A stretch of 64,000 nucleotides of DNA from Flagellimonas aquimarina (GTDB lineage: Bacteria; Bacteroidota; Bacteroidia; Flavobacteriales; Flavobacteriaceae), in assembly GCF_003149745.1 (NCBI RefSeq), contig NZ_QGEG01000001.1, positions 620,001 to 684,000 of the forward strand. Direction: 5' to 3'. The translations under genes were made by a program, and so were the position numbers. A model generated the notes under the pieces. The model searched no databases and was not told the DNA's origin. It saw only the letters and a program-made list of their open reading frames with translations. This document shows, piece by piece, positions 8,208-16,800 of the stretch. How positions within the stretch are numbered: the stretch's first letter is position 1; each line of letters begins with the position of its first letter.

Positions 8208-9290
8208 TCATAAATAACTAGTTGTAAATATAGCATAAATTGTGGCAGAAGAGAAATGCTGCTTTTTATACTTCAATACTTCTGAACGCCCTTTTTTAAA
8301 AATTTTATTACTTGCTTTTTTGCCTTTGCGAAGTGCCTTTTGCTCCTCATACGGCAAAGAGTGCGTTTCCTTGCAATCCAAGGAGCAACAATCTTGCATG
8401 GCCTCGGCACATTCCATGCATTGTATAAAAAGTAGATGGCATGCCTCGTTGGCGCAATTTACATGTGTGTCGCATGGTTTACCACATTGATGACAATTGG
8501 AAATAACATCTTCAGAGATACGTTCTCCCCGTCTATGATCAAAAACGAAGTTCTTTCCCAAAAATTTGTTCTCTAGATCTTTGCTCTTCACCTGTCGGGT
8601 ATATTCAATAATCCCACCCTCTAATTGGTATACATTTTTGAATCCTTTATGCTTGTAATAGGCACTGGCTTTTTCACATCGGATGCCCCCTGTACAGTAC
8701 ATTACCAATTTTTTGTCCTCTTTGTGCTCGGCAAGGTCTCTTTCAATAATGTCCAAAGAGTCTCTAAAGGTATCCACATCTGGGGTAACCGCATTTTTAA
8801 AATGCCCTATTTCACTCTCATAGTGGTTTCTCATATCTACCAGCACGGTATCAGGATCTTCAATGAGCTCATTAAATTTTTCTGCACCTACATGAACTCC
8901 CTTATTGGTAACGTCAAAAGTCTTGTCGTTCAATCCATCAGCCACTATTTTTTCTCGAACTTTTACTTTTAGCTTAAGAAATGATTTATTGTCTTGTTCA
9001 ATGGCAATATTAAGACGCACATTTTCTAAAAAGGTAATACTGTCCAAATGCTTTTTGAACGATTCAAAGTTTTCCGCGGGGACTGAAAGCTGCGCATTTA
9101 TACCTTCATGAGCCACATAAATTCTGCCCAATACTTCCTGTTCATTCCAATGAATGAATAGGTGGTTTCTAAAAATTCCAGGATTTGCTATGTGTGCATA
9201 TTTGTAGAAAGAGATGGTAAGCCGTTCTTTGCCAGCTTCCTCTATAAGTTTTTCCCTTTCTTTTGCACTTAGTGTATTGTACAGTTGCAT
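8208..9290 (-). CDS. trhO: tRNA uridine(34) hydroxylase TrhO (rhodanese-domain, YceA family)
   Basis: TrhO uses oxygen to hydroxylate uridine 34 of certain tRNAs, giving 5-hydroxyuridine on the way to cmo5U/mo5U. The 360-residue protein has the usual N-terminal acylphosphatase-like region with VAHEGINAQLS. A rhodanese domain follows, with VDMRNHYESEIGHF and the active-site loop YCTGGIRCEKA carrying the conserved Cys. A Cys-rich segment comes next (CHQCGKPCDTH through CCSLDCKETH), probably zinc-binding, then a basic tail. A perfect TACCTTTG -7 box lies 50 bases upstream at 9341-9348, so it probably has its own promoter. Confidence 0.94.
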   Translation of the reverse strand: MQLYNTLSAKEREKLIEEAGKERLTISFYKYAHIANPGIFRNHLFIHWNEQEVLGRIYVAHEGINAQLSVPAENFESFKKHLDSITFLENVRLNIAIEQDNKSFLKLKVKVREKIVADGLNDKTFDVTNKGVHVGAEKFNELIEDPDTVLVDMRNHYESEIGHFKNAVTPDVDTFRDSLDIIERDLAEHKEDKKLVMYCTGGIRCEKASAYYKHKGFKNVYQLEGGIIEYTRQVKSKDLENKFLGKNFVFDHRRGERISEDVISNCHQCGKPCDTHVNCANEACHLLFIQCMECAEAMQDCCSLDCKETHSLPYEEQKALRKGKKASNKIFKKGRSEVLKYKKQHFSSATIYAIFTTSYL

Positions 9291-9340
9291 GCTATACCAA
9301 TAGTTTAAGTTAAAGAATAGTCTAAATAATAAAACGGGTA

Positions 9341-9348
9341 CAAAGGTA
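9341..9348 (-). promoter_or_regulatory. -7 element of the trhO promoter
   Basis: Minus-strand TACCTTTG is a perfect match to TAnnTTTG. It sits 51 bases upstream of the trhO ATG. No clear TTG -33 box is visible; the upstream sequence is T-rich. Confidence 0.5.
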
Positions 9349-9369
9349 AAAATTCTTAATTCTTAAAAA

Positions 9370-9475
9370 GAAAAGGGGGCTCTTAAATTTAAGAGCCCCC
9401 TTTTTACCACATGTTTCTTTTCATAGCGCAAATTTCCCTTTTGCCCTGTGGCCGCAAATTCCCAAATGGAATCCA
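9370..9475 (-). ncRNA. Candidate structured small RNA ending in a strong terminator
   Basis: Between the divergent trhO and recA genes, minus-strand sequence can form three consecutive hairpins. The first pairs ATTCC with GGAAT (9458-9472). The second pairs CCACA with TGTGG (9407-9411 with 9447-9451) and encloses an inner GCAAA/TTTGC stem (9428-9432 with 9440-9444). The third is a perfect 26-base palindrome at 9375-9400 with 13-base arms beginning GGGGGCTC. It is followed in minus sense by TTTTTCTTTTT, a classic terminator. No protein-coding gene on either strand would need this terminator, so a non-coding transcript is the simplest explanation. Its 5' end is not defined and I recognise no RNA family. 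Confidence 0.4.
9375..9400 (-). terminator. Perfect 26-base palindromic terminator between trhO and recA
   Basis: The arms are 13 bases each, GC-rich at the base and A/T-rich at the tip, with T-runs on both sides. The longer T-run is on the minus-strand side. There is no protein gene ending here, which is why it is linked to the candidate small RNA. Confidence 0.75.
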
Positions 9476-9537
9476 CTATTATGTTTATTCGAGTTAGTAC
9501 TATGTAGATACGGTCTTTTAAAAAGGTTGCGTGCCTT

Positions 9538-9568
9538 TTGCCGTATGTAGAAAGAAATGGTAATTTAG
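9538..9568 (+). promoter_or_regulatory. recA promoter
   Basis: TTG at 9538-9540 is followed after exactly 20 bases by TAATTTAG at 9561-9568, one base from TAnnTTTG. The ATG of recA is at 9589, so the leader would be only about 10-15 bases. The -33 region overlaps an imperfect inverted repeat (ATACGG ... CCGTAT with an inner AAAAGG/CCTTTT stem) that could be an operator or a structure of the opposite transcript. Confidence 0.5.
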
Positions 9569-9588
9569 CCTTCCTAATAACGAGAACA

Positions 9589-10596
9589 ATGAGCAACGAA
9601 AAAGAAGCAAAGTTAAAAGCCTTAAAACTTACACTGGACAAACTGGACAAGACCTATGGAAAAGGTGCTGTCATGAAAATGGGAGATAGTGTGGTTGAAG
9701 ACATAGAAGTTATTCCTTCAGGATCGTTAGGGCTGGACATTGCTCTAGGGGTAAGTGGTTATCCAAGAGGTAGGGTTGTTGAAATATATGGTCCAGAATC
9801 ATCTGGTAAAACTACCTTAACGCTACATGCCATTGCCGAAGCTCAAAAAAATGGAGGTATTGCTGCTTTTATTGATGCAGAGCATGCCTTTGATCGCTTT
9901 TATGCACAGAAATTGGGGGTAGATATAGACAACCTTATCATCTCCCAGCCAGACCATGGTGAGCAAGCGCTTGAAATAGCTGATAATCTTATTCGATCGG
10001 GCGCCATTGATATTGTCATTATTGATTCTGTTGCTGCACTTACTCCAAAAAGTGAAATTGAAGGAGAAATGGGTGATTCCAAAATGGGTCTCCATGCACG
10101 TTTAATGTCTCAGGCATTAAGGAAATTAACCTCTACAATCAGCAAAACAAACTGCACCGTAATCTTTATAAACCAATTGCGAGAAAAAATTGGGGTCATG
10201 TTTGGGAATCCAGAAACTACCACTGGCGGGAATGCACTGAAGTTTTATGCTTCGGTACGTTTAGATATTAGGCGTTCTACCCAAATTAAAGACACGGATG
10301 GAGCTGTACTTGGAAACAAAACAAGAGTAAAGGTGGTGAAGAACAAAGTTGCACCTCCCTTTAAAACTGCCGAGTTTGATATCATGTATGGAGAAGGTAT
10401 CTCTAAAATTGGAGAAATTCTTGATCTTGGGGTAGCTTATGAAATTGTAAAGAAAAGTGGCTCTTGGTTTAGCTATGGTGATACAAAGCTCGGTCAAGGA
10501 AGAGACGCTGTAAAAGCGCTACTTGCTGATAATCCAGAACTATCTGATGAATTAGAGGCAAAAATCAAAGAGGCTATTGCCACAGTTAACGCATAA
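9589..10596 (+). CDS. recA: Recombinase RecA
   Basis: RecA forms filaments on single-stranded DNA, catalyses strand exchange and activates LexA-type self-cleavage. The protein is 335 residues, a normal core with a short acidic tail. Visible are the Walker A motif GPESSGKT at residues 68-75, the EHAFD segment with [32 protein letters not shown] (Walker B and L1), and [22 protein letters not shown] (L2). The ATG at 9589 gives the usual [12 protein letters not shown] opening. A longer in-frame start at 9538 would lie inside the promoter and is rejected. Confidence 0.98.
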   Translation: MSNEKEAKLKALKLTLDKLDKTYGKGAVMKMGDSVVEDIEVIPSGSLGLDIALGVSGYPRGRVVEIYGPESSGKTTLTLHAIAEAQKNGGIAAFIDAEHAFDRFYAQKLGVDIDNLIISQPDHGEQALEIADNLIRSGAIDIVIIDSVAALTPKSEIEGEMGDSKMGLHARLMSQALRKLTSTISKTNCTVIFINQLREKIGVMFGNPETTTGGNALKFYASVRLDIRRSTQIKDTDGAVLGNKTRVKVVKNKVAPPFKTAEFDIMYGEGISKIGEILDLGVAYEIVKKSGSWFSYGDTKLGQGRDAVKALLADNPELSDELEAKIKEAIATVNA

Positions 10597-10691
10597 ATTT
10601 GGCCTAACTTATATTCTAGTGTAGCCATAGGTTGTCAAAAATCCTACGCAACCCTTATGTATACCTTTCATCTATGGGTTAAAAGATTTTA

Positions 10692-11132
10692 ATGATGAAA
10701 AAGGGAATTGTGCTATTTATTCTTTTTGGGATAAGTCTATTAATTGCCTCCTGTAATCTGGATGACGACCAACAGAATTTTCATTTTGCAACACTTTCTG
10801 GGGTAGAAGCGAATTTTCCAGACTCTTTTGAATTGAACAAAACGTATGACATTCAGGTCACCTATCTAAGACCTAACGGATGTACTTTTTTTGAAGGGTT
10901 CGATGTAGTCAAAACAGGAGAGACCGATAGGGACATAGTTGTAATTGGTTCTGTGTTTACAGATAACAACACCGCCTGCACACAGGCTGTTGAAGAAGTT
11001 GTTGCAACGTTAAAGTTTAACGTGATTTTCACTGGAGAATATCATTTTAGACTATATACGGGTACAGATGAAAATGAAGATGCAGCTTATATAGAATATA
11101 CAGTGCCAGTAGTTACCGTTCCAACAAACTAA
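10692..11132 (+). CDS. Small secreted lipoprotein of unknown function
   Basis: Lipoprotein of 146 residues. A hydrophobic signal sequence ends in the lipobox LIASC. The mature part begins with an acidic stretch (NLDDD), compatible with surface or periplasmic lipoproteins. The rest is predicted beta-rich. Two cysteines (in NGCTFF and TACTQ) could form a disulfide. I do not recognise a family. An ATG two codons earlier or later makes little difference (MMKKG). It precedes the ECF sigma gene by 28 bases on the same strand, so it may belong to the same stress-response transcript. Confidence 0.75.
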   Translation: MMKKGIVLFILFGISLLIASCNLDDDQQNFHFATLSGVEANFPDSFELNKTYDIQVTYLRPNGCTFFEGFDVVKTGETDRDIVVIGSVFTDNNTACTQAVEEVVATLKFNVIFTGEYHFRLYTGTDENEDAAYIEYTVPVVTVPTN

Positions 11133-11160
11133 ATATCAATAATCCAAAATTAACCAACAT

Positions 11161-11691
11161 TTGGATCTTGAAGAACTGATACATAATTGTAAAAAGGGCA
11201 AAAGACAAGCGCAAGCTGAATTATACCGGAAATATTCTGGTGTTCTTTTCGGTATGTGTTTAAAATACTCCCGCAATAAAACTGAGGCAGAAGATAATCT
11301 ACACGACAGTTTTATGACAATTTTCAACAAAATAGAGCAGTTCAATTTCAATGGTTCTTTTGAAGGTTGGATTAAACGGATTACTGTAAATACGGTGCTT
11401 CAGAAATATAGAAAAGAACAACACCTAAATGTAGTTTCAGAAAATGTTGGTGAAGAAATAGATGTTGATGTAGAACAAGCAGATATAAACCTGAGCACAC
11501 TTTTGGGATACATTCAAGAGTTGCCAAATAAATATAGGTTAACATTCAATCTATATGTTTTGGATGGTTATAGCCATAAGGAAATAAGTGAGATGTTGGG
11601 GACATCCACTGGGACCTCAAAATCTAATCTGGCCAGGGCCAAAATGATTTTAAGGGAAAAAATAGATAAAGAAAATATAAACATTGCTTAA
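11161..11691 (+). CDS. RNA polymerase ECF-type sigma factor
   Basis: Extracytoplasmic-function sigma factor of 176 residues. Region 2 runs from AQAELYRKYSGVLFGMCL through EAEDNLHDSFMTIFNKI, with the conserved aromatic and acidic core-binding residues. Region 4 near the C-terminus has LPNKYRLTFNLYVLDGYSH and EISEMLGTSTGTSKSNLARA, a helix-turn-helix that would bind the -35-like element. The start is TTG at 11161; no ATG fits before region 2. The next gene, 11 bases downstream, encodes a membrane-anchored protein with a cytoplasmic N-terminus that is the likely anti-sigma partner. The pair probably senses envelope stress, by inference. Confidence 0.92.
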   Translation: MDLEELIHNCKKGKRQAQAELYRKYSGVLFGMCLKYSRNKTEAEDNLHDSFMTIFNKIEQFNFNGSFEGWIKRITVNTVLQKYRKEQHLNVVSENVGEEIDVDVEQADINLSTLLGYIQELPNKYRLTFNLYVLDGYSHKEISEMLGTSTGTSKSNLARAKMILREKIDKENINIA

Positions 11692-11702
11692 ATGATTTAA
11701 GA

Positions 11703-13295
11703 ATGGGGAAAAAGGATTTAGAGCAATTGTTCAAAGAAACCTTTAAAGAGTTTCATGAAGTTCCAGATGAAAAAGTCTGGAAATCCATCGAAGATTCTTT
11801 GGACAAAAAAAGAAAAAAGAAAAGAGTTGTTCCAATTTGGTGGCGCCTGGGAGGGGTGGCCGCTTTATTGGCCGTTTTATTTTACGTTATCAATCCATTT
11901 GATGGAGCAAATAATGATGCGGAAATCATCATTACAAATTCTGAAGAAAATACCGTTCCTTCTCAAAACGAAAGTATCATCAAGGAATCAGAAAAATCCG
12001 ATCAAGAATTGCGGTTGAACAACGAAGAGAATTTGGTAGAATCATCCAATGAAAATGGTTCTGGTGATGTAGAGGATTCTGCAACACAAGCAGAAGAAAG
12101 TGCAGAGAGTTCTATCATCAAAAATCAAAGCATAAAAACTCAAGAGCAACAAGTAACGTCAAATACAACACAAAAAGGAGAAGTTCTTAAAAAGAAGCAA
12201 TCTCTAAAGAATTACTTGACGCAGGAGAATGAATCAAATGTTGCCAAGAGTGCGGATCAAAACGTAGCTTTAGTAGACGCTGAAGTTGTTAAAACCCAAA
12301 AGGAAAATTCTGAACAATCGGATATTGTAGGTCTTTCCGAGGAGAAAAAATCCAACGCTATTGCGGCTATGGGCAAAGAAAACAATAACAACGTGCAATC
12401 TTCGGATAAAACTCAAAAAGAAGTTTTACAAGAAGAAAAAGTCTTGGAAAGCATAACGGAAGAAAATGCCGTGGCGCAAAATGAAGAAGAAAATGAAAAA
12501 CGATCAATTTTTGAGGTAATAAAGGAACAGGAAGAGGAAGTTGTTGCAGAGAACACTAGTGAAAAATGGTCCATAGGACCATCCGTAGCTCCTGTTTATT
12601 TTAATGCTACTGGTGAGGGCTCTCCGATACATTCCAATTTTGCCTCAAATTCAAAATCTGGAAATGTTAATCTAAGTTATGGACTTACCGTTGCTTACAA
12701 TGTAGGCAAAAGGCTCAAGGTTCGTTCTGGTGTGCACAGAGTTGACTTTGGTTACGACACCAATGAAGTTTTATTCTCTTCTTCGTTGGAAGGATCCACA
12801 AACGAGTTGATTGATAATATCAGTTATAGTCAAACTTCTAGAAACCTTGTTCTGCAAAGCAAGAACAGTACACCGCAAGCAGCAACAAATAACGATGCGT
12901 TATTTGAACTGGCAGCGAATGAAAGCCCTGCTCTAGATGGAAAAATGGTACAGCAATTGGGCTATATAGAGGTGCCTTTGGAGCTCGATTATGCCCTTGT
13001 TGACAAAAAATTTGGCATTAATCTTATTGGTGGAATTAGCTCTCTTTTTCTTGTAGACAATTCTGTATTATTGGAATCTGAGGGTTTAGTAACGGAAGTA
13101 GGAGAAGCAAATAATGCGAACTCCGTAAATTTTAGCACAAATGTAGGCATAGGTCTTAATTATGAGTTCTCTCCAAAAATGCACCTTAATTTGGAACCTG
13201 TTTTTAAATATCAATTGAATACTTTTTCTGAAACTGCAGGTGCATTTAGGCCCTTTTCCGTTGGGGTTTATAGTGGAGTTACTTTTAAGTTTTAG
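11703..13295 (+). CDS. Membrane-anchored protein with disordered linker and C-terminal outer-membrane beta-barrel domain, putative anti-sigma
   Basis: A 530-residue protein with three parts. Residues 1-43 are charged and cytoplasmic-looking (KDLEQLFKETFKEFHEV, then a KKRKKK cluster). A single membrane segment lies at about 46-63. A long low-complexity stretch rich in Glu, Asn, Gln, Ser and Lys spans about 67-285. The last 240 residues alternate like beta-strands (GPSVAPVYFNATG near the beginning, VGVYSGVTFKF at the end with a terminal Phe, a typical outer-membrane barrel signature). Adjacency to the ECF sigma gene suggests the N-terminus binds the sigma factor. How one chain spans both membranes is discussed in the findings. 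Confidence 0.8.
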   Translation: MGKKDLEQLFKETFKEFHEVPDEKVWKSIEDSLDKKRKKKRVVPIWWRLGGVAALLAVLFYVINPFDGANNDAEIIITNSEENTVPSQNESIIKESEKSDQELRLNNEENLVESSNENGSGDVEDSATQAEESAESSIIKNQSIKTQEQQVTSNTTQKGEVLKKKQSLKNYLTQENESNVAKSADQNVALVDAEVVKTQKENSEQSDIVGLSEEKKSNAIAAMGKENNNNVQSSDKTQKEVLQEEKVLESITEENAVAQNEEENEKRSIFEVIKEQEEEVVAENTSEKWSIGPSVAPVYFNATGEGSPIHSNFASNSKSGNVNLSYGLTVAYNVGKRLKVRSGVHRVDFGYDTNEVLFSSSLEGSTNELIDNISYSQTSRNLVLQSKNSTPQAATNNDALFELAANESPALDGKMVQQLGYIEVPLELDYALVDKKFGINLIGGISSLFLVDNSVLLESEGLVTEVGEANNANSVNFSTNVGIGLNYEFSPKMHLNLEPVFKYQLNTFSETAGAFRPFSVGVYSGVTFKF

Positions 13296-13346
13296 TTATA
13301 TAAAGAAGTTGGTTAGGAAGGTTGCCCCTTTAGGCAATCAATTGAG

Positions 13347-13377
13347 CACCTCGCCTTTTTTGGCGGGGTGTTTTTTT
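13347..13377 (+). terminator. Terminator of the ECF sigma transcript
   Basis: Arms CACCTCGCC and GGCGGGGTG flank a six-T loop and are followed by seven T residues. One G-T pair is tolerated. It lies about 50 bases after the stop of the beta-barrel gene. Confidence 0.8.
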
Positions 13378-13440
13378 ATTGGAAGTTGAAGGTTTTTAAA
13401 ATTTTACTAATTTAAACCTCTAACACAAAACCGCATTAGC

Positions 13441-14604
13441 TTGAAAAACAATCAGTTTGAGGATATTCTTGTTTATTTTTCAGAATCTTTGCTGGGCAAA
13501 GAAAATGAAGAAGATATTCTTTGGGATTTGGCCAAAAACTGTATCTCCAAACTCGGTTTTGTAGATTGTGTAATCTATCTAATAGATCATGAGAACAAAT
13601 TACTTGTTCAAAAGGCCGCTTATGGTCCAAAAAATCCAAAGGATAAAACCCTGTACAACCCTGTTCAAATTGTTGTTGGTGATGGAATATCCGGTCATGT
13701 GGCCCAAACCGGTGTTCCTGAAATTGTTAACGATACCTCGAAAGATTTACGGTACATTGAAGATGACGATCTTCGCCTCTCAGAAATCTGCGTCCCAATT
13801 GCCCATGAAAACACCATTTATGGTGTCATAGACTGTGAACATCCCAAGAAAGAGTTTTTTACCAATCAACATCTCAGAATGCTTTCTGCGGTTGCTTCCA
13901 TTTGCGCCATAAAAATAAAAAATGTTAGGGATAACAAGGCCCTCTTGGAAAAGCAAGAAAACCTTCTAAAGATCAAAGAAGAAATGGTGGGGCTTAGGCT
14001 CAAAGTTTTAAATTCACAATTAAATCCTCATTTTGTCTTTAATGCGCTCAATGCAATTCAAAATTTTATTACATCAGAAAAGAAAAAATTAGCATTAGAA
14101 TATTTGTCGATTTTCAGTAAGCTCATCCGGTTTTATTTGAAAAGTCTAGAAAGTGATACAACGAGTCTAAAAGAAGAGGTTAAGATGCTCAATTCGTATT
14201 TGAAATTACAAAAACTTCGTTATGACAATCAATTTGAATATACTATTACCATAATGGACAATTCAAAAAAAATAGACGCCATAATTCCAGCATCGGTCAT
14301 ACAGACATTGTTCGAAAACATCATCGAATACAGTATGTTCAATCAACATAAAAACAAGAAATTGGATATTAGTTTTGAAGTACTTAAAACAAGTGTGCTT
14401 TTAAAAGTTAACTACCAACATAATGAAATTGCTTCTACAATTAAATATGAGCCTGAATATCGAGAGCGCATTATGCAATGGGAAAATCAGATTAGACTTC
14501 TTAATTCTGTTAAAAACTATACTATTGAAAAGGAAGTCATACTCAAAAACAAGAGAACCAAGCACTATGGTGAAATTACCTTAAGGCTCCCAAATTTAAC
14601 TTAA
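13441..14604 (+). CDS. GAF domain sensor with LytS-like histidine kinase domain, degenerate ATP site
   Basis: Cytoplasmic protein of 387 residues without membrane segments. A GAF domain covers about residues 8-165 (GDGISGHVAQTGVPEIVND; SEICVPIAHENTIYGVID). A coiled linker leads to the His_kinase block QLNPHFVFNALNAIQNF with His197. The C-terminal ATPase-like region keeps only a partial N-box (LFENIIEYS) and shows no recognisable G-box, so phosphorylation activity is doubtful. The start is TTG at 13441. No response regulator gene lies beside it. It is a lone sensor or a pseudokinase; the ligand of the GAF domain is unknown. Confidence 0.82.
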   Translation: MKNNQFEDILVYFSESLLGKENEEDILWDLAKNCISKLGFVDCVIYLIDHENKLLVQKAAYGPKNPKDKTLYNPVQIVVGDGISGHVAQTGVPEIVNDTSKDLRYIEDDDLRLSEICVPIAHENTIYGVIDCEHPKKEFFTNQHLRMLSAVASICAIKIKNVRDNKALLEKQENLLKIKEEMVGLRLKVLNSQLNPHFVFNALNAIQNFITSEKKKLALEYLSIFSKLIRFYLKSLESDTTSLKEEVKMLNSYLKLQKLRYDNQFEYTITIMDNSKKIDAIIPASVIQTLFENIIEYSMFNQHKNKKLDISFEVLKTSVLLKVNYQHNEIASTIKYEPEYRERIMQWENQIRLLNSVKNYTIEKEVILKNKRTKHYGEITLRLPNLT

Positions 14605-14700
14605 CATATACATGTTCTTTTGTGTTTTTTGGAGCACTTTGTTGAAGATTCAGAAAATGTTGAGATTTCTTTAAGTTAGTTAATTAGGAAAAACGTTTCC

Positions 14701-15447
14701 TCATAAAGTTTCTCTGTGGGTTAGTTCTTTCAAAATAACTTCTCTCACTTCCTCCCTAAGTGTTGTCTTATCATCCTCGGCCAAAATGCCAGTTTCAAAA
14801 AAACTGTGCACCTTGCATCTTACCCTTCCGGGACCACCGCTTAAAAAAGTAAACGGAAATCTTTTTTTGTTATCATAAAATGTTATGGGAACAACAGGAA
14901 TCTTATGTGCAATAGCCATTTTAAAGGCACCATCTTTGAATACATCCAAAATAATATGTTCTTCTGGCACTCCACCTTCTGGAAAAATACAAATGCTCAG
15001 TCCTTGAGCAAGCCTTCTTTGTGCTCTTCTGTAAACCCCGGTTCTACTTTTAATATTATCCCTATCCACCATTATACATACACGTTTATAAAAAAATCCG
15101 AAAACCGGGATTTTAACCAGTTCTTTTTTGCCAACAAAGACAAAGGGGTTTTTGCTGACAAATAGCATCAACATAATGTCTAACATACTGGTATGATTGG
15201 CAATCAACATATAGCTTTTTCCTTTTTCCATGGGTTGTTCCCTAACAATTTTTGGAAAACAGCCCATACCATAAAGTATGGTCTTGGCCCATAAATTACG
15301 TGCCAACCAAAAAAACTGTTTATATGTTTTTTCGGAGATAGTGGTAGCCAATAAAAAGGGAAAGAAAATAAAAATAGGCAATGCTACAAGAATGTAAAAC
15401 CAAATTCTGTACAAGACATGTCCTATGTTTTTGAAAATTGCAAACAC
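14701..15447 (-). CDS. plsC: 1-acyl-sn-glycerol-3-phosphate acyltransferase
   Basis: PlsC-type acyltransferase (248 residues) that adds the second acyl chain to lysophosphatidic acid, giving phosphatidic acid. An N-terminal hydrophobic segment (about residues 13-33) anchors it to the inner membrane. The catalytic NHTSMLD (HX4D) motif is near residue 83. The glycerol-phosphate binding FPEGGVPEE block is in the middle, and PVVPITFYD comes later. All four acyltransferase motifs are present. It stands alone on the minus strand and is divergent from the GlsB-like gene 57 bases away. Confidence 0.92.
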   Translation of the reverse strand: MFAIFKNIGHVLYRIWFYILVALPIFIFFPFLLATTISEKTYKQFFWLARNLWAKTILYGMGCFPKIVREQPMEKGKSYMLIANHTSMLDIMLMLFVSKNPFVFVGKKELVKIPVFGFFYKRVCIMVDRDNIKSRTGVYRRAQRRLAQGLSICIFPEGGVPEEHIILDVFKDGAFKMAIAHKIPVVPITFYDNKKRFPFTFLSGGPGRVRCKVHSFFETGILAEDDKTTLREEVREVILKELTHRETL

Positions 15448-15503
15448 GACCCAAAAGTAGAATTTTTGAATATCTTTATGTAAACAATCTAAAAATCAAA
15501 TAA

Positions 15504-15746
15504 ATGGGACTACTTTATGCTTTGTTAATTGGAGCGCTTGCCGGTTGGCTTGCGGGTAAAATTATGAAAGGGGGCGGTTTTGGGACCCTATTAAATATTA
15601 TTCTCGGAATTGTAGGTGGTGTTGTGGGAAACTGGCTCTTTGGTATGTTGGGTGTTCATATAGGCTCTGGAATAGTTGGTGATTTGCTCACTGGAGTTAT
15701 TGGAGCTGTGGTGATACTTTTTGTTGCCGGACTCTTTAAGAAATAA
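15504..15746 (+). CDS. GlsB/YeaQ/YmgE family stress-response membrane protein
   Basis: Small, very hydrophobic protein of 80 residues made of three glycine-rich membrane helices. The opening LYALLIGALAGWLAGKIMKG and the GDLLTGVIGAVVILF ending are hallmarks of the transglycosylase-associated (GlsB/YeaQ/YmgE) family of the inner membrane. These proteins are often induced by stress; the biochemical role is unknown. The gene is monocistronic, with a good terminator 23 bases after its stop. Confidence 0.92.
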   Translation: MGLLYALLIGALAGWLAGKIMKGGGFGTLLNIILGIVGGVVGNWLFGMLGVHIGSGIVGDLLTGVIGAVVILFVAGLFKK

Positions 15747-15768
15747 CTTTTAGCATTCTTTTTCCATT

Positions 15769-15791
15769 AGCGGCTTAAGCCGCTTTTTTTA
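15769..15791 (+). terminator. Terminator of the GlsB-like gene
   Basis: The perfect palindrome AGCGGCTTAAGCCGCT at 15769-15784 is followed by a run of T residues. It is oriented for the plus strand; the minus side has no T-run. Confidence 0.85.
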
Positions 15792-15831
15792 TCCCATGTG
15801 GATTGTTACATTTACGCCTTAAAAATTAGGT

Positions 15832-16800
15832 ATGTCCAGAATTTTAACGGGAATTCAAAGTACAGGCACTCCACACTTGGGAAACATCTTGGGGGCAATA
15901 ATCCCAGCCATTCAAATGGCTCAAGATCCTAAAAACGAGTCTTTTCTTTTCATTGCAGATATGCACTCCCTTACCCAGATAAAGAACGGAGAAGAATTGA
16001 GAAACAACACATACGCCACAGCAGCCACTTGGTTAGCCTTTGGTCTGGATATTGAAAAAACTGTTTTCTATAGGCAAAGTGATGTCCCTCAGGTAACCGA
16101 ACTGGCTTGGTATCTTAGCTGTTTTTATCCGTATCAACGGCTTACTTTGGCGCACTCTTTTAAGGATAAAGCGGATAGGTTGGAAGATGTAAACTCTGGA
16201 TTGTTTACCTATCCTATGCTTATGGCAGCAGATATTTTGTTATATGATGCCCATATTGTTCCTGTGGGAAAGGACCAATTGCAACATTTGGAAATGACAA
16301 GAGATGTCGCTTCCAGGTTTCATCACCAGCTAGGTGAAACTTTTGTAATTCCTGAAGCAAAAGTGCAAGAAGAAACCATGTATGTCCCTGGCACAGATGG
16401 TGAGAAAATGAGCAAAAGCAAAGGGAATATCATTAATCTCTTTCAACCGGACAAAAAATTGCGAAAGCAGCTTATGGGCATAGTCACGGATAGTACTCCC
16501 ATGGAAGACCCAAAAGACCCAGCCAAGGATAATGTTTTTGCTTTGTATAAAATCTTGGCATCACCAGAACAAATAGAAGAAATGAGTGCCAACTATTTGG
16601 CAGGAAATTATGGGTATGGCCATGCAAAACAAGCTTTGTACGAAGTCATCCTGAACAAGTTCGAAGAACCTCGTGAAAAATTTGAGTACTATATGAACCA
16701 CTTAAATGAAGTGGATGAAGCCTTGGCCATTGGAGCAGAAAAGGCCAAAAAGGTGGCCAATGGCGTTTTGGAAAGGGTGCGTGGAAAGTTGGGTTACTAA
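15832..16800 (+). CDS. trpS: Tryptophanyl-tRNA synthetase
   Basis: Class Ic aminoacyl-tRNA synthetase that charges tRNA-Trp. The protein has 322 residues, normal for bacteria. The HIGH-equivalent TPHLGN lies at residues 13-18 and the KMSKS motif at residues 192-196. VGKDQLQHLEMTRD is the typical specificity-helix region. Its TAA interlocks with the TAG of the convergent dprA in the four bases CTAA, so the two coding sequences overlap by four bases. Confidence 0.97.
   Translation: MSRILTGIQSTGTPHLGNILGAIIPAIQMAQDPKNESFLFIADMHSLTQIKNGEELRNNTYATAATWLAFGLDIEKTVFYRQSDVPQVTELAWYLSCFYPYQRLTLAHSFKDKADRLEDVNSGLFTYPMLMAADILLYDAHIVPVGKDQLQHLEMTRDVASRFHHQLGETFVIPEAKVQEETMYVPGTDGEKMSKSKGNIINLFQPDKKLRKQLMGIVTDSTPMEDPKDPAKDNVFALYKILASPEQIEEMSANYLAGNYGYGHAKQALYEVILNKFEEPREKFEYYMNHLNEVDEALAIGAEKAKKVANGVLERVRGKLGY

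Noticed and set aside
14686..14701. Inverted repeat AGGAAA-AACG-TTTCCT at the plsC stop
   Set aside because: There is a stem but no T-run on the useful side, so it is not convincing as a terminator.
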